A DNA stretch of 64,000 nt from Woeseia oceani (GCF_001677435.1 NZ_CP016268.1:1477001-1541000), one strand, 5' to 3'; shown: positions 1-10,363, numbered from the stretch's first letter. A program made the numbers and translations. The notes: generated by a model from the letters alone, not told the origin.

Positions 1-66
1 GTAGCCGGGAAAGACTAGGAATCTCAGTCGCTTGCAGCTCTACTTAAGCGAATGAGACATGGCGCT

Positions 67-95
67 TTGCACGCTCAGGAATCGCGTGTTATATA
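67..95 (+). promoter_or_regulatory. Candidate sigma-70 promoter of clpX
   Basis: TTGCAC at 67-72 and TATATA at 90-95 are separated by 17 nt and lie about 50 nt before the clpX start. The -35 match is weak (3/6) and the -10 moderate (4/6). Bases 1-143 hold no recognisable coding end; the region is probably the clpP-clpX spacer, since clpP normally precedes clpX. Confidence 0.3.
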
Positions 96-143
96 CACAG
101 CAGTCGTAACAGACTGATTTTTGGATACAGAGGCAAGCTAATA

Positions 144-1457
144 ATGAGTGACGAGACCCGCGGCAAGAACGAGGACGGCAAGCTCCTCTACTGTTCTTTT
201 TGCGGCAAGAGCCAACACGAAGTCCGCAAGCTCATCGCTGGACCTTCTGTATTCATCTGCGACGAGTGCGTCGAGCTGTGCAATGACATCATTCGCGAGG
301 AGCTCGAAGACGCTACTGACAGCAATCGCGACAGCCTGCCGAAGCCACATGAAATCAAGGAAGTTCTTGATGAGTATGTGATTGGCCAGCAGCGCGCGAA
401 AAAGGTGCTGTCTGTAGCGGTCTATAACCACTACAAACGCCTTGAAGACAGGGCGGGAGAGCGCAGCAAGGACGACGTCGAACTCGCGAAGAGCAATATT
501 CTTCTTATAGGGCCAACCGGCTGCGGCAAGACCTTGTTGGCAGAGACGCTTGCGCGCCTGTTGAACGTCCCGTTCACAATCGCGGATGCGACGACGCTGA
601 CCGAGGCTGGCTACGTCGGCGAAGACGTTGAAAACATTATCCAGAAGTTGCTGCAAAAATGTGATTACGACGTCGAGAAAGCGCAGACCGGTATCGTCTA
701 CATCGACGAAATCGACAAAGTGTCGCGCAAGTCGGATAACCCGTCGATTACCCGCGATGTGTCGGGTGAGGGTGTGCAGCAGGCGTTGTTGAAACTCATC
801 GAAGGCACCATTGCATCCGTACCGCCGCAGGGTGGACGCAAACATCCCCAGCAGGAGTTTCTGCAGGTTGATACCAGCAACATATTATTCATATGCGGTG
901 GTGCTTTCGCCGGGCTGGAGAAAATCATTCTGAATCGCTCGTCGAAGAGCGGGATCGGTTTTGTAGCCGAGGTGAAGACCAGCGAAGACGAGCCGAGCAT
1001 TGGCGAGTTGCTGCACGAGGTTGAGCCGGAGGATTTGATTCGTTTCGGGTTGATCCCTGAGTTTGTCGGTCGTTTGCCAGTGGTCGCAACTCTGGAAGAA
1101 CTGGACGAGGAAGCATTGATCAGCATCTTGCTGGAACCGCGAAATGCCCTCACCAAGCAGTACAAGAAACTCTTCGATATGGAAGGCGTGGAACTTGAGT
1201 TCCGGGATGACGCGTTGCGGGCTGTTGCCAAACGGGCCATGAAACGCAAGACCGGTGCGCGCGGTTTGAGAACCATTCTCGAGAGTGTACTGCTGGATAC
1301 CATGTACGATTTGCCATCGTCAGCATCGGCCAAGAAAGTGGTCCTGGACGAGGCTGTCGTGGCGGGCGAGACCAAACCATACATTATTTATGAGTCGGAC
1401 GAGCCGTCGACAGTAAATATAGAGCAACAGCCGCGACCAACCGGTTCTGATCGCTAA
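144..1457 (+). CDS. clpX: ATP-dependent Clp protease ATP-binding subunit ClpX
   Basis: AAA+ unfoldase that recognises tagged substrates, unfolds them and feeds them to ClpP in the cytoplasm. The 437 aa match the usual length. The N-terminal zinc-binding domain has Cys17, Cys20, Cys39 and Cys42. Walker A GPTGCGKT is at 123-130, followed by the GYVG pore loop and the Walker B segment YIDEID. The SGIGF segment corresponds to the ClpP-docking loop, and a sensor-2 KTGARGLR motif lies near the C-terminus. The ATG at 144 follows a weak AGAGG. lon follows on the same strand after 248 nt, the standard gammaproteobacterial order. Nothing unusual was seen. Confidence 0.97.
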   Translation: MSDETRGKNEDGKLLYCSFCGKSQHEVRKLIAGPSVFICDECVELCNDIIREELEDATDSNRDSLPKPHEIKEVLDEYVIGQQRAKKVLSVAVYNHYKRLEDRAGERSKDDVELAKSNILLIGPTGCGKTLLAETLARLLNVPFTIADATTLTEAGYVGEDVENIIQKLLQKCDYDVEKAQTGIVYIDEIDKVSRKSDNPSITRDVSGEGVQQALLKLIEGTIASVPPQGGRKHPQQEFLQVDTSNILFICGGAFAGLEKIILNRSSKSGIGFVAEVKTSEDEPSIGELLHEVEPEDLIRFGLIPEFVGRLPVVATLEELDEEALISILLEPRNALTKQYKKLFDMEGVELEFRDDALRAVAKRAMKRKTGARGLRTILESVLLDTMYDLPSSASAKKVVLDEAVVAGETKPYIIYESDEPSTVNIEQQPRPTGSDR

Positions 1458-1484
1458 ACTCGACCGGGCTAGCCTGATCGGATT

Positions 1485-1513
1485 CCCCTCTGCCAGTTTG
1501 GCTGGCTGAGGGG
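1485..1513 (+). other. Hairpin in the clpX-lon spacer
   Basis: CCCCTC-T-GCCAG pairs with CTGGC-T-GAGGGG around a 5-nt loop: 11 paired bases and one T-T mismatch. It lies 27 nt after the clpX stop. No T-run follows, so it is not a canonical intrinsic terminator. It may protect the clpX 3' end or attenuate read-through. The rest of the spacer (1514-1705) shows no convincing sigma-32 or sigma-70 promoter by eye. Confidence 0.4.
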
Positions 1514-1705
1514 GATGCAGCGGTTATCCGAGCCCCGCCTCAAGCCAATGCTCGGTTTGCCGATACCTAATCTGAACTTTAGCCCTGTTGATATTGCCGA
1601 ATTCGGACTTATGTCCCCACGTCAGCAGGCAGCGCGGGCCGCGCCGTATTATAGTCTGACTTGCAGACAGCGGTAGCTTCGCAATAACTAACGAGGGCAG
1701 TCTTT

Positions 1706-4156
1706 GTGACCGACGAAACTAAACCGGAAAATAGCGACAACTCCTTGATTGAACAAGAGACAACCGGGCGTATTCCGGTGTTGCCGTTGCGAGATGTGGT
1801 GGTCTACCCACACATGGTCATTCCGCTGTTCGTGGGACGCGACAAGTCCATCGTGGCGCTTGACCGTGCAATGAATGCCGGCAAAAAGATTTTGCTCATC
1901 GCGCAGCGCAAGGCCGACAAAGACGATCCGAAGCCGGGTGATCTGTACGACATCGGTACATTGGCCAGTATTCTGCAATTGCTCAAGTTGCCCGACGGCA
2001 CCGTCAAGGTGCTGGTTGAAGGTGGCGACCGGGCGAAGATTACCGATGTGGAAGTGACGGATCATTTTGCTGCCACCATTGAAGCTTTGCCGGAAGACAC
2101 GGAGCACGACGCACGCGAAATCGATGTCCTGGTACGTTCGATCATTGCCCAGTTCGAACAATACGTAAAACTGAACAAGAAAGTCCCGCCTGAAATTCTT
2201 ACGTCGCTGAGCGGAATTGACGAGCCCGGTCGATTGGCCGATACCGTTGCTGCGCACATGGCGCTCAAGCTTTCCGAGAAGCAGCGTATTCTCGAAATTT
2301 GCGATATCAAGGTTCGCCTTGAACAAATCCTGGGCATCATCGAAGGTGAAATCGATGTCCTGCAGATTGAAAAGCGCATCCGTGGCCGCGTAAAACAGCA
2401 AATGGAGAAAAGTCAGCGCGAGTACTATTTGAATGAGCAGATGAAAGCCATTCAGAAAGAACTCGGCGAGATGGACGACGTGCCGAACGAACTCGCTGAT
2501 CTAGAGAGCAAGATCGAGAATGCGGGTATGCCGAAGGAAGCAAGAGAGAAAGCGACTTCGGAGTTGAACAAACTGAAGTTGATGTCGCCAATGTCTGCCG
2601 AAGCGACGGTAGTGCGGAATTACATCGATTGGTTAGTGAAAGCGCCGTGGAAAAAACGCAGCAAGGTGTTGCGTGACCTGACCCGGGCCGAGGAAGTGCT
2701 CGAGGAAGATCACTACGGACTTGAGAAGGTGAAAGAACGAATTCTCGAGTACCTTGCGGTACAACTTCGCGTGAAGCGGTTGAAAGGGCCGATACTTTGT
2801 CTCGTTGGTCCACCGGGTGTTGGTAAGACATCGCTGGGCCAAAGCATTGCCCGTGCGACGAATCGCAAGTTCGTGCGTATGTCGCTCGGCGGCGTTCGCG
2901 ATGAAGCCGAGATTCGCGGTCATCGCCGGACCTATATCGGTTCGATGCCGGGCAAGATAGTGCAGAACTTGTCTAAGACCGGTGTGCGAAACCCGCTGTT
3001 CCTGCTCGACGAAATCGACAAGATGGCCATGGATTTTCGCGGCGATCCGTCATCGGCATTGCTCGAGGTTCTCGATCCTGAGCAGAATTCGACGTTCAAC
3101 GATCACTATCTCGAAGTGGATTTCGATTTGTCGGATGTCATGTTCGTGTGCACTGCAAACAGTTTGAATATCCCGGCGCCGTTACTTGATCGAATGGAAG
3201 TAATTCGCATCCCTGGATATACCGAAGATGAGAAGCTCAACATTGCTCAACGCTATCTTGTGCCGAAGCAGATGCGCGAGAACGGGCTCGAAGAAAATGA
3301 ACTGAGCATATCCGAGTCGGCAATACGGGATATTATTCAGCACTACACACGCGAATCCGGGGTCCGCAATCTCGAGCGAGAGATTTCCAAGATTTGTCGC
3401 AAAGTTGTTAAGTCCCTGTTGCTCAAGCCACGCAAGTCGGCAGTGCGCATACTTCCGAAAGGTGTCGACAAGTACCTGGGTATTCGCCGCTATCGCTACG
3501 GTAAGGCGGAAGACAATGATCAGGTAGGGCAGGTTACTGGTTTGGCGTGGACAGAAGTCGGTGGCGAGTTGCTGACGATAGAGGCCGCCGTTGTTCCCGG
3601 TAAAGGCAAACTGAATCACACCGGCCAGCTTGGCGATGTGATGACTGAGTCGATACAGGCGGCGATGACAGTGGTGCGAAGTCGCGCAGCTGTTCTTGGC
3701 CTGGACAGTGAATTTCACCAGAAGAACGATGTGCACGTTCATGTTCCAGAAGGCGCAACTCCGAAGGATGGACCTAGCGCAGGCGTCGGTATGTGCACCG
3801 CACTTGTCTCTGCATTGACCGGCATTGCCGTCAAGAGTGATGTGGCGATGACCGGTGAAATAACCCTGCGAGGCGAGGTCTTGCCTATCGGCGGCTTGAA
3901 AGAGAAGCTGCTTGCCGCGCATCGTGGCGGTATCAGCACGGTTCTGATTCCGCATGAGAACGAGAAGGATTTGGCAGAAATACCGAAGAACATCAAAGAC
4001 AAACTGAGCATAGTTCCGGTGAAATGGATCGATCAGGTTCTGGAGCATGCGCTGCAACACATGCCGGTGCCTGAGTCAAAGGCAAGCGAAGACAAGTCCT
4101 CGTCGGCAAAAGCTGACGCGGAAACCGATACTAAGGGCGCTGTTCGTCCTCATTGA
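1706..4156 (+). CDS. lon: ATP-dependent Lon protease
   Basis: Cytoplasmic AAA+ serine protease that degrades misfolded and regulatory proteins. The 816 aa hold the N-terminal LON substrate-binding domain (about 20-215), a coiled-coil linker, the AAA+ domain with Walker A GPPGVGKT at 368-375, and the C-terminal protease domain. The catalytic dyad is Ser691 in GPSAG and Lys734 in LKEK, 43 residues apart as in E. coli Lon. The start is GTG at 1706, preceded by ACGAGGG. The last 30 residues are a charged, Ser/Lys/Asp-rich tail. Its position between clpX and hupB is classical. Confidence 0.97.
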   Translation: MTDETKPENSDNSLIEQETTGRIPVLPLRDVVVYPHMVIPLFVGRDKSIVALDRAMNAGKKILLIAQRKADKDDPKPGDLYDIGTLASILQLLKLPDGTVKVLVEGGDRAKITDVEVTDHFAATIEALPEDTEHDAREIDVLVRSIIAQFEQYVKLNKKVPPEILTSLSGIDEPGRLADTVAAHMALKLSEKQRILEICDIKVRLEQILGIIEGEIDVLQIEKRIRGRVKQQMEKSQREYYLNEQMKAIQKELGEMDDVPNELADLESKIENAGMPKEAREKATSELNKLKLMSPMSAEATVVRNYIDWLVKAPWKKRSKVLRDLTRAEEVLEEDHYGLEKVKERILEYLAVQLRVKRLKGPILCLVGPPGVGKTSLGQSIARATNRKFVRMSLGGVRDEAEIRGHRRTYIGSMPGKIVQNLSKTGVRNPLFLLDEIDKMAMDFRGDPSSALLEVLDPEQNSTFNDHYLEVDFDLSDVMFVCTANSLNIPAPLLDRMEVIRIPGYTEDEKLNIAQRYLVPKQMRENGLEENELSISESAIRDIIQHYTRESGVRNLEREISKICRKVVKSLLLKPRKSAVRILPKGVDKYLGIRRYRYGKAEDNDQVGQVTGLAWTEVGGELLTIEAAVVPGKGKLNHTGQLGDVMTESIQAAMTVVRSRAAVLGLDSEFHQKNDVHVHVPEGATPKDGPSAGVGMCTALVSALTGIAVKSDVAMTGEITLRGEVLPIGGLKEKLLAAHRGGISTVLIPHENEKDLAEIPKNIKDKLSIVPVKWIDQVLEHALQHMPVPESKASEDKSSSAKADAETDTKGAVRPH

Positions 4157-4183
4157 ATTTGGCGCTGGCGTTGATTTGATTTG

Positions 4184-4212
4184 TTGACGCTCTTTTTGCC
4201 GCTTGGTATAAG
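4184..4212 (+). promoter_or_regulatory. Sigma-70 promoter of hupB
   Basis: TTGACG (4184-4189) and TATAAG (4207-4212), each 5/6 to consensus, are separated by exactly 17 nt, just after the lon stop. This would give a leader of about 185 nt before hupB. The leader has a run of T at about 4319-4326 but no clear riboswitch fold. Confidence 0.55.
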
Positions 4213-4405
4213 CTACGCGTGTTTACGCCAGCGAATACGTAGCGTCTGGTGTGCCGGGTTTAGTTCGATCGGAGCTTGGCCGGCAAAGAGGAAAAGATTG
4301 TCATTCATCGCTTGGTGTGTTTTTTTGGGTGACAGTCAGGGGTGCGGAATGCCAACCTCACGATCCGCATTATAAATTCCATACATCAATTTCAAAGGTG
4401 AATGC

Positions 4406-4678
4406 ATGAACAAGGGAGAACTTATTGAGGCGGTTGCCAGTGGCGCGGACTTGTCGCGATCAGAGGCTACCAAAGCGGTTGACGCAGTGCTCGATAGCGT
4501 TACCCAGACACTGGCGGATGGCGGTACCGTATCCCTCGTAGGATTTGGAACGTTCGCCGTTAAGTCGCGTGCAGCACGTCAGGGACGTAATCCGCGCACT
4601 GGTGAAACGATCCAGATTAAGGCGAGTAAAGTTCCTGGATTCAAGGCTGGCAAAGCCCTGAAGGATGCCGTAAACTAG
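4406..4678 (+). CDS. hupB: DNA-binding protein HU-beta
   Basis: Small nucleoid-associated protein that binds and bends DNA as a dimer. It has 90 aa, the standard length. It begins [11 protein letters not shown] and carries the beta-arm signature around GRNPRTGE and a C-terminal [16 protein letters not shown]. The ATG is preceded by AAGGTG with 5-nt spacing. It lies downstream of lon, as in E. coli, and upstream of two tRNA genes. Confidence 0.96.
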   Translation: MNKGELIEAVASGADLSRSEATKAVDAVLDSVTQTLADGGTVSLVGFGTFAVKSRAARQGRNPRTGETIQIKASKVPGFKAGKALKDAVN

Positions 4679-4750
4679 CGCGCGCTTCGGGGCCGGATGG
4701 TCAGGGAACAGGCTTTGTGTTTGATTTCTGACGTAAGGCAACGAAGTTAA

Positions 4751-4771
4751 AATCGCAGTGCTGCTGCGATT
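4751..4771 (+). repeat. Perfect 8-bp inverted repeat just before tRNA-Val
   Basis: AATCGCAG and CTGCGATT are perfect reverse complements around a TGCTG loop, ending 3 nt before the tRNA-Val 5' end. It lacks a T-run. It could be the 3' end of the hupB transcript or a structure that guides RNase P or RNase E processing of the tRNA precursor. Its function is inferred only from position. Confidence 0.45.
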
Positions 4772-4774
4772 ATT

Positions 4775-4850
4775 GGGTGCTTAGCTCAGCTGGTAGAGCA
4801 TCGCCCTTACAAGGCGAGGGTCGGCGGTTCGATCCCGTCAGCACCCACCA
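4775..4850 (+). tRNA. tRNA-Val (anticodon TAC)
   Basis: A 76-nt cloverleaf with encoded CCA. The acceptor arms GGGTGCT/AGCACCC pair, the T arm contains GGTTCGATCC, and the anticodon TAC is at 4808-4810. It sits 6 nt before tRNA-Asp and was probably co-transcribed with it. Confidence 0.96.
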
Positions 4851-4856
4851 AGTTAT

Positions 4857-4933
4857 GGAGTGGTAGTTCAGTTGGTTAGAATACCGGCCTGTCACGCCGG
4901 GGGTCGCGGGTTCGAGTCCCGTCCACTCCGCCA
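4857..4933 (+). tRNA. tRNA-Asp (anticodon GTC)
   Basis: A 77-nt cloverleaf with encoded CCA. The acceptor stem GGAGTGG pairs with CCACTCC, the T arm contains GGTTCGAGTCC, and the anticodon GTC is at 4891-4893. It is followed within 10 nt by a strong terminator. Confidence 0.96.
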
Positions 4934-4943
4934 ACGACGAAAA

Positions 4944-4975
4944 AAGGCCGCCCCGCTCGGGGCGGTCTTTTTTTT
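4944..4975 (+). terminator. Rho-independent terminator after the tRNA pair
   Basis: An 11-bp GC-rich stem (AAGGCCGCCCC / GGGGCGGTCTT, one G-U pair) with a GCTC loop is followed by eight T residues. It ends the hupB/tRNA transcription unit before ppiD. Confidence 0.92.
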
Positions 4976-5009
4976 GTGGGGTCATGCGCCGTGCATTTAT
5001 GCGTAAAGC

Positions 5010-5038
5010 TTGGCCTGATCGGAGCGGTAAAGTATCAT
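5010..5038 (+). promoter_or_regulatory. Candidate sigma-70 promoter of ppiD
   Basis: TTGGCC (5010-5015) and TATCAT (5033-5038) are separated by 17 nt, about 100 nt before ppiD and after the tRNA terminator. The -10 is 5/6 but the -35 is only 3/6. Confidence 0.35.
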
Positions 5039-5139
5039 CCGAGCCCTGATTTTACTGGCTTACGGGCACGATTGACGGACTTCTACCGGAGCGCTTTCCC
5101 GCGGCCCGGCCACCCCTACTCAAACTGAACTCTTAAACT

Positions 5140-7035
5140 ATGCTGCAAAATATCAGAGACCGTTTCACCGGTGGCTTCGCCATTGCGATTCTCGCGTTGC
5201 TTTGTGTGCCCTTCGTCTTCTTCGGCATCAATTACAACTTCATTGGCAGTGGCTACGCAGCGAAGGTCAATGGCGAAGAAATTTCGATGTTCGAATTTGA
5301 CGATGCTTATCGTCAGCAATTGGCAAGCTATGGCGAATTCGGTGGACAACTTCCAGAGCAATTGCGTTCTATCCTGAAGCAGAATGTTTTGAACAACCTG
5401 ATCTGGGATGAAGTTGTCGATCAATATCTGAATGACAGCGGTTTCCGGATCAGTGACGAAATGATCACGAAGTTCATTCAGAGTGCGCCGGAATTTCGGG
5501 TTGACGGCCGGTTCTCAAAGGACAGCTACTACGCGTGGCTCGCTGAACGAGGCCTCGAACCGGTTCAGTTCGAAGCCAGTCAACGTATTGGGTTGCGGGA
5601 AGGGCAGTTGCAACGAGGCATTGCAGCGACGGCATTTGTGACTCCAGCGGAGTACCGTCGCTACCTGAACCTGGTTCGTGAGCAGCGCGAAGTGGCGATT
5701 GCGACATTCGATATTGAAACGATTGCTGAAGGCATCGAGATCAGTGATAGCGACGTGCAGTCTTATTATGACGATCGGCCGGATGGCTTTATGTCATCCG
5801 AGACGGTGGATCTAAAGTACATCGAACTGCGGCGTGATGAATTGCAACAGCAACTCGATATCAGCGAGCAGGATTTGCGAGATGAGTATGCAGCCGCAAG
5901 CAATCGATATCTTCAGGATGAGCAACGACAAGCCAGCCACATACTGATCCTGTTCGGTGATGATGAAGCTGCCGCTCGGGAACAAGCCACGGCCATTGCC
6001 GCGCGGGTTCGGGCGGGCGAACCTTTCGCCGATCTGGCGCGACAGTATTCCGCAGACAGTGGCACGGCGGAGCGAGGTGGTGATTTGGGCCTGCTACCGC
6101 ATTCGCAGTACCAGGAAGAGCTGGCTGATCCCATATTTGCAATGCGCAAAGGTGAAGTGTCGGAGCCTGTGCGTAGTGACTTTGGCTTCCATGTGATCCG
6201 CCTTGACGATATTCAGGCAGGCGGGCCGTTGCCATTCGAACAGGTGCGCGCGGAACTGGAACAGGAATTACGCCTGCGCCGTAGTGATGCGCTGTGGCGG
6301 GATGCGTCGCGCGACATCGCGGACGCTTTGTTCGACGCCGAAAGTATCGAAGCATTGGCCAGTACTGTTGGCCTTGAGGTTCGACAGGCAGAGGGCTATA
6401 CCCGTAATGGTGGTGCCCCGTTCGGTAACAACCAGGCGGCAATCGATGCCGTATTTGACGATGGCGTGTTGAACAATCGTCAGGTCAGCGACATTGTCGA
6501 GCTGGATGCGAACCGCTCGGTCGTGATTCAGGTCAGCGAGTACCATGAAGCAGAACGCAAGCAGCTGGATGAAGTCCGCGAGCAGATCGTCGCTACAATT
6601 CGCAACGAACGTGCCCGCGCGATTCTGACGGAGAAGGCATCGGCACTTCAGGCGGCACTGCGAGACGGTCAACCGTTTTCGGCAGCGGCCGCAGCGGTTG
6701 AAGCGAATGCAGTCGTCACCGCCGTGATTCGACGAGACGATACGGAAACGGATGCAAACATTCGGGACGCCGTCTTTGCAGTGAAGAAACCACCAGCGGG
6801 ACAGCAACGTATTGGCACTGTTCAAACCACATCGGGGGACGAGGCTGTGTTCAGTGTCATGCGGTACGCACCGGGTCGGCCCGAAGCCATTCCAGTTGCT
6901 CAACGTGACGAAGGCAAGCGCGCGCTCTCCGGACAGGCCGGACAGGCTGATTACACGGCGCTGGTATTTGAGCTCGAACGCGACGCAGACGTGGAGCGCA
7001 ATCTGGAGGCTCTGGCTCAACAGAGCATGTTCTAG
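5140..7035 (+). CDS. ppiD: PpiD/SurA-type peptidyl-prolyl isomerase
   Basis: Inner-membrane-anchored periplasmic folding factor acting near the Sec translocon. It has 631 aa. A short cytoplasmic N-terminus (MLQNIRDRFTGG) is followed by one transmembrane segment at about 11-30 and a SurA_N-like chaperone domain (about 35-200). A parvulin domain lies at about 263-362, with the typical ASHIL start and FGFHVIRL end, and a second, degenerate C-terminal region follows. Location downstream of hupB matches other gammaproteobacteria. Parvulin activity in PpiD homologues is often weak, so a chaperone role is more likely than catalysis. Confidence 0.93.
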   Translation: MLQNIRDRFTGGFAIAILALLCVPFVFFGINYNFIGSGYAAKVNGEEISMFEFDDAYRQQLASYGEFGGQLPEQLRSILKQNVLNNLIWDEVVDQYLNDSGFRISDEMITKFIQSAPEFRVDGRFSKDSYYAWLAERGLEPVQFEASQRIGLREGQLQRGIAATAFVTPAEYRRYLNLVREQREVAIATFDIETIAEGIEISDSDVQSYYDDRPDGFMSSETVDLKYIELRRDELQQQLDISEQDLRDEYAAASNRYLQDEQRQASHILILFGDDEAAAREQATAIAARVRAGEPFADLARQYSADSGTAERGGDLGLLPHSQYQEELADPIFAMRKGEVSEPVRSDFGFHVIRLDDIQAGGPLPFEQVRAELEQELRLRRSDALWRDASRDIADALFDAESIEALASTVGLEVRQAEGYTRNGGAPFGNNQAAIDAVFDDGVLNNRQVSDIVELDANRSVVIQVSEYHEAERKQLDEVREQIVATIRNERARAILTEKASALQAALRDGQPFSAAAAAVEANAVVTAVIRRDDTETDANIRDAVFAVKKPPAGQQRIGTVQTTSGDEAVFSVMRYAPGRPEAIPVAQRDEGKRALSGQAGQADYTALVFELERDADVERNLEALAQQSMF

Positions 7036-7097
7036 TAATAGTTCCTGTAGTACGTATGTGGTGTAACATGCGGGTCAGAAACTGACTGGCGTGTAGC

Positions 7098-7113
7098 GCC
7101 GACTTCGGTCGGC
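7098..7113 (+). other. UUCG hairpin between ppiD and the symporter gene
   Basis: GCCGAC and GTCGGC pair around a TTCG tetraloop, an unusually stable RNA fold. No T-run follows, so it is not a standard terminator. It may stabilise the ppiD 3' end. Confidence 0.35.
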
Positions 7114-7159
7114 ATAAAGACTCGGCTGCACAACGTATGCAGACAATCAGGGGGACAGA

Positions 7160-8461
7160 ATGACCAAGCTTGAACTGCATTGGCAGATACTGATCGCCAT
7201 CGTCATGGCCGGAATGGTTGGCGGTACGATCAATTACCTGAACGCACACGGTGTTGAGGACCCTGGCGTCTTCGGCATTAGCGCCATCGCAGTTCTCGAC
7301 TACATTGGCACGATCTTCCTGAATGCGTTGAAGATGATCATCGTGCCACTCATTTTTTCGTCTATCACGATCGGTGTCGCTGGCATCGGTTCGGGCGGTA
7401 ATCTGGGTTCGCTTGGTGGCAAGACGCTGCTGTTTTATATGGCGACGACAATCGCAGCCATACTGGTTGGACTGCTGCTGGTCAACTTGATTGGTCCCGG
7501 CTACCTGGACGGACAGCCGGTTGGCGATATGCTCGGTCTGGATGCCGGTGGCAGCCAGATTGCACTGGCGGCTGAAAGTCGCGGACCCGGTGATGTCGCG
7601 CAGATATTCAAGGACATGGTTCCGCCGAATGTCGTGCAGGCCGCGGCGGACGGACAGATGCTGGGCATCATTTTCTTCGCGTTATTGTTCGGTTATTTCA
7701 TGACGCAGATGGACAATGCGCTTTCGGAACCGATGTATCAGTTCTGGGATGGCGTGTTCAACATTATGATGCTCATGACCGAATGGATCATGAAGTTCGC
7801 ACCTATCGGTGTTTTCGGATTGGTGGGCAAGGTTGTGGCTGAAGCTGGTTTCTCCGGTGTGGGCCCCTTGGCCATATTCGCGCTAACCGTGATTGCCGCG
7901 CTGGCCGTGCATGCACTCGTCGTCTTACCGTTGTTCCTGCGCTATCTCGGCAAGGTTTCGCCGTACAAGATGTTCCCTGCCATGGCGCCGGCGATGTTGA
8001 CGGCGTTCTCAACCGCGTCGTCGTCTGCCACGTTGCCTGTCACGATGAACTGCGTCGAAGACAACGCAGGCGTTTCCAATAAGATATCGAGCTTTGTATT
8101 GCCGCTCGGCGCAACGGTCAACATGAACGGTACCGCGTTGTATGAATGCGCCGCCGCAATGTTTCTGGCGCAGGCTTACGGGCTGGATCTGACGATCGCC
8201 GTGCAGTTTTCCATAGTGATCATCGCATTGCTGACATCCGTCGGGGTTGCCGGTGTGCCGTCGGCATCACTGGTTGCGATTGCGATCATACTTGGCGCGG
8301 TCGGCTTGCCCCTGGAAGCGGTGGGTGTGCTGCTGGTCTTCGATCGGATTCTCGACATGATGCGGACCAGCCTCAATATATTCGGCGACTCTTGCTGCGC
8401 CGTAATTGTTGCGCGTATGAGCGGTGAGGAAACCAAGCTGGCATTGGATACCAAGAGCTGA
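7160..8461 (+). CDS. Dicarboxylate/amino acid:cation symporter (DAACS, GltP/DctA type)
   Basis: Inner-membrane secondary transporter that takes up glutamate, aspartate or C4-dicarboxylates with Na+ or H+. The 433 aa match the family. Multiple hydrophobic segments are present, together with the serine-rich re-entrant loop TAFSTASSSATLP (about 283-295) and the NMNGTALYE motif in TM7. The C-terminal DRILDMMRTSLNIFGD holds the substrate-binding aspartates and arginine region. The ATG follows AGGGGGA. Substrate and coupling ion cannot be fixed from the sequence. It has no obvious functional link to its neighbours. Confidence 0.9.
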   Translation: MTKLELHWQILIAIVMAGMVGGTINYLNAHGVEDPGVFGISAIAVLDYIGTIFLNALKMIIVPLIFSSITIGVAGIGSGGNLGSLGGKTLLFYMATTIAAILVGLLLVNLIGPGYLDGQPVGDMLGLDAGGSQIALAAESRGPGDVAQIFKDMVPPNVVQAAADGQMLGIIFFALLFGYFMTQMDNALSEPMYQFWDGVFNIMMLMTEWIMKFAPIGVFGLVGKVVAEAGFSGVGPLAIFALTVIAALAVHALVVLPLFLRYLGKVSPYKMFPAMAPAMLTAFSTASSSATLPVTMNCVEDNAGVSNKISSFVLPLGATVNMNGTALYECAAAMFLAQAYGLDLTIAVQFSIVIIALLTSVGVAGVPSASLVAIAIILGAVGLPLEAVGVLLVFDRILDMMRTSLNIFGDSCCAVIVARMSGEETKLALDTKS

Positions 8462-8494
8462 TCGTCGTGGCATGACGGCAGGCAAGCACCTCGC

Positions 8495-9559
8495 GTGAGC
8501 ACTTCATTGCCAGCCAGTCCCTTGCTGTGCCACGTCAATCTTGCGTCAGACTATCGGGGGGGAGAGCGCCAAACCCAATTGCTCATCGAGGAGTTGGCGA
8601 AGCGTGGCTATCGCCAACGGTTGGTTGCCCGGCGTAACGGCAAGCTTGCTCCGCGTTGTTCCTCGGTAACCGGACTGGAGATCGTCGAGTCGGCCTCGCA
8701 ACCGCTGGCAGCGGCATGGGCTGCGCATGGCGCTGATCTGCTGCACGCGCACGAAGCCCGGGGAATCTATGCCTGTTGGCTGGCTGCCCGCCTGCCGCGT
8801 GTCCCCTGGTTGCTAACGAGGCGCGTTGACAACCCTTTCAAGTCGTCGCCGTTGCGGGACAGGGCCTACCGTCGAGCCAGTGCTGTGGTCGGCGTTTCAC
8901 GGACCATTGCGGAACAGATTCAGGCCAGTTACCCAGGGGTACGCTGCACGGTAATTGCGGATGCACATGCTGATCTGGCCAGTGCTCATCGCACGCCGGA
9001 AGCCTTGCGGGCGCGGTTTGCCGGCAAAACTGTAGTGGGCCATGTCGGCGCCCTGGATCACGCCCACAAAGGGCAGGGAACGATCATCGAGATGGCCCGT
9101 CTTGCGCGGGATCAGCACCCGCAATTGCATTTCGTGCTGGTGGGCGACGGGCGTGATGAGACAACGTTCCGGGCATCGGCCGCGGGCCTGGACAACCTGG
9201 AATTCACAGGTTTCGTCGACAACATTGACGATTGGCTGTCAGTGTTTGATCTGTTTGTGTTTCCCTCGTTGCACGAGGGCCTGGGTTCAACGCTGCTCGA
9301 CGCGATGAGTTTTGGATTGCCGCTGGTCGCGAGCAATGTCGGCGGCATTCCCGATATTGTGGTCGACAAGGTAAACGGTCTCTTGATAGAGCCGGAACGG
9401 CCTGAGGAGCTACTGACTGCCGTCCTGACCCTGTTGCAGGACGACAATCTGTATGCGTCGATGCGGGCAGCCAACCTGAGCCAGGCAGATGCGTACAGCC
9501 CGGTAGCGATGGCTGACCGCTACGAAGCGCTGTATCGAAAACTGCTGCGAATGCGCTAG
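8495..9559 (+). CDS. Glycosyltransferase family 4 protein
   Basis: GT-B fold retaining glycosyltransferase of 354 aa that transfers a sugar from a nucleotide donor. The N-terminal Glyco_transf_4-like half includes a GGERQTQLLIEEL segment. The C-terminal half has the donor-binding segment FPSLHEGLGSTLLDAMSFG. GTG at 8495 is the chosen start, 33 nt after the symporter gene. It is convergent with fabI (15-nt gap). Acceptor and sugar are unknown; it may act on lipopolysaccharide core or an exopolysaccharide, but it stands outside both polysaccharide loci. Confidence 0.85.
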   Translation: MSTSLPASPLLCHVNLASDYRGGERQTQLLIEELAKRGYRQRLVARRNGKLAPRCSSVTGLEIVESASQPLAAAWAAHGADLLHAHEARGIYACWLAARLPRVPWLLTRRVDNPFKSSPLRDRAYRRASAVVGVSRTIAEQIQASYPGVRCTVIADAHADLASAHRTPEALRARFAGKTVVGHVGALDHAHKGQGTIIEMARLARDQHPQLHFVLVGDGRDETTFRASAAGLDNLEFTGFVDNIDDWLSVFDLFVFPSLHEGLGSTLLDAMSFGLPLVASNVGGIPDIVVDKVNGLLIEPERPEELLTAVLTLLQDDNLYASMRAANLSQADAYSPVAMADRYEALYRKLLRMR

Positions 9560-9574
9560 CTCGCGGAAATCGCC

Positions 9575-10363
9575 TTATTCCTCGTCCAGGTGCATGCCAA
9601 TCGTGTTGTACCCGCCATCGACGTACATGATTTCACCGGCGATGCCTGCGGCAAGATCCGAACAAAGAAAAGCCGCCGCATTGCCGACATCTTCCGGCGT
9701 GACGTTACGGCGTATGGGTGAGACCTGTTCCATGTGCGTCAGCATTTTCCGGAAGCCGGCGATACCCGCGGCCGCCAGGGTCTTGATGGCGCCTGCCGAT
9801 ATGCCGTTCACCCGAATGCCACGCGGGCCGAGGTCTGCGGCAAGGAAACGCACGTTTGCTTCCAGACTTGCCTTGGCCAGACCCATGACGTTGTAGTTCG
9901 GTACAGCTCGAACAGCGCCGAGGTAGGACAAGGTCAGTATCGCCGAATTGCGGTTTTCCATCAGCGGCAAAGCGGCCTTTGCCAGGCCTGCCAGGCTGTA
10001 GCTTGAGATGTCGTGAGCGATCTGGAAACCTTCGCGGGTTACGCTTTCAATATAGGTGCCGGCGAGTTGATCGCGGGGCGCAAAGCCAACTGAGTGAACC
10101 AGCACTTCGAAGCCGTCCCACTCTTGTTTGATGGATTCCATCAGCGCGTCGATTTCTGAATCGTGGGCCACGTCCAGCGGGTAGACCAGTGACGAGCCGA
10201 GTTCCTTGGCCATATCTTCGACCCGAGGCTTCAGCTTCTCGTTCTGATACGTGAACGCCAGTTCGGCGCCTTCGCGTGCGAATGCCTGTGCGATGCCCCA
10301 GGCGATGGACCGTTTGCTGGCGAGCCCTACAATCAGAGCGCGTTTACCTGCCATGAACCCCAT
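9575..10363 (-). CDS. fabI: Enoyl-[acyl-carrier-protein] reductase (NADH) FabI
   Basis: Catalyses the last reduction in each cycle of type II fatty-acid elongation. From the ATG at 10363 it gives 262 aa, the usual length. A longer frame reaching 10426 adds 21 residues not seen in the family. The Rossmann start [13 protein letters not shown] and the catalytic set Tyr147, Tyr157 and Lys164 (Y-x6-K) are present. GGGGAA lies about 8 nt before this start. It is downstream of mltD on the same strand. Confidence 0.95.
   Translation of the reverse strand: MGFMAGKRALIVGLASKRSIAWGIAQAFAREGAELAFTYQNEKLKPRVEDMAKELGSSLVYPLDVAHDSEIDALMESIKQEWDGFEVLVHSVGFAPRDQLAGTYIESVTREGFQIAHDISSYSLAGLAKAALPLMENRNSAILTLSYLGAVRAVPNYNVMGLAKASLEANVRFLAADLGPRGIRVNGISAGAIKTLAAAGIAGFRKMLTHMEQVSPIRRNVTPEDVGNAAAFLCSDLAAGIAGEIMYVDGGYNTIGMHLDEE

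Noticed and set aside
138-845. Long reverse frame opposite clpX, and similar long frames opposite lon, prsT and dnaQ
   Set aside because: These mirror well-supported genes and come from GC-rich codon structure; none shows a domain.
1588-1621. Heat-shock (sigma-32) promoter of lon
   Set aside because: The possible GTTGATA and CCCCAC parts are about 19 nt apart and match poorly.
1669-1677. AGCGGTAGC upstream of lon resembling an ops core
   Set aside because: lon is not a long surface-polysaccharide operon, the flanks do not match ops, and such short matches are expected by chance.
4181-4375. 64-aa frame in the lon-hupB leader
   Set aside because: Composition is not protein-like, it overlaps the hupB promoter, and it has no family features.
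4775-4933. tRNA genes as an integration site for a mobile element
   Set aside because: No integrase, no repeated tRNA 3' end and no phage genes nearby.
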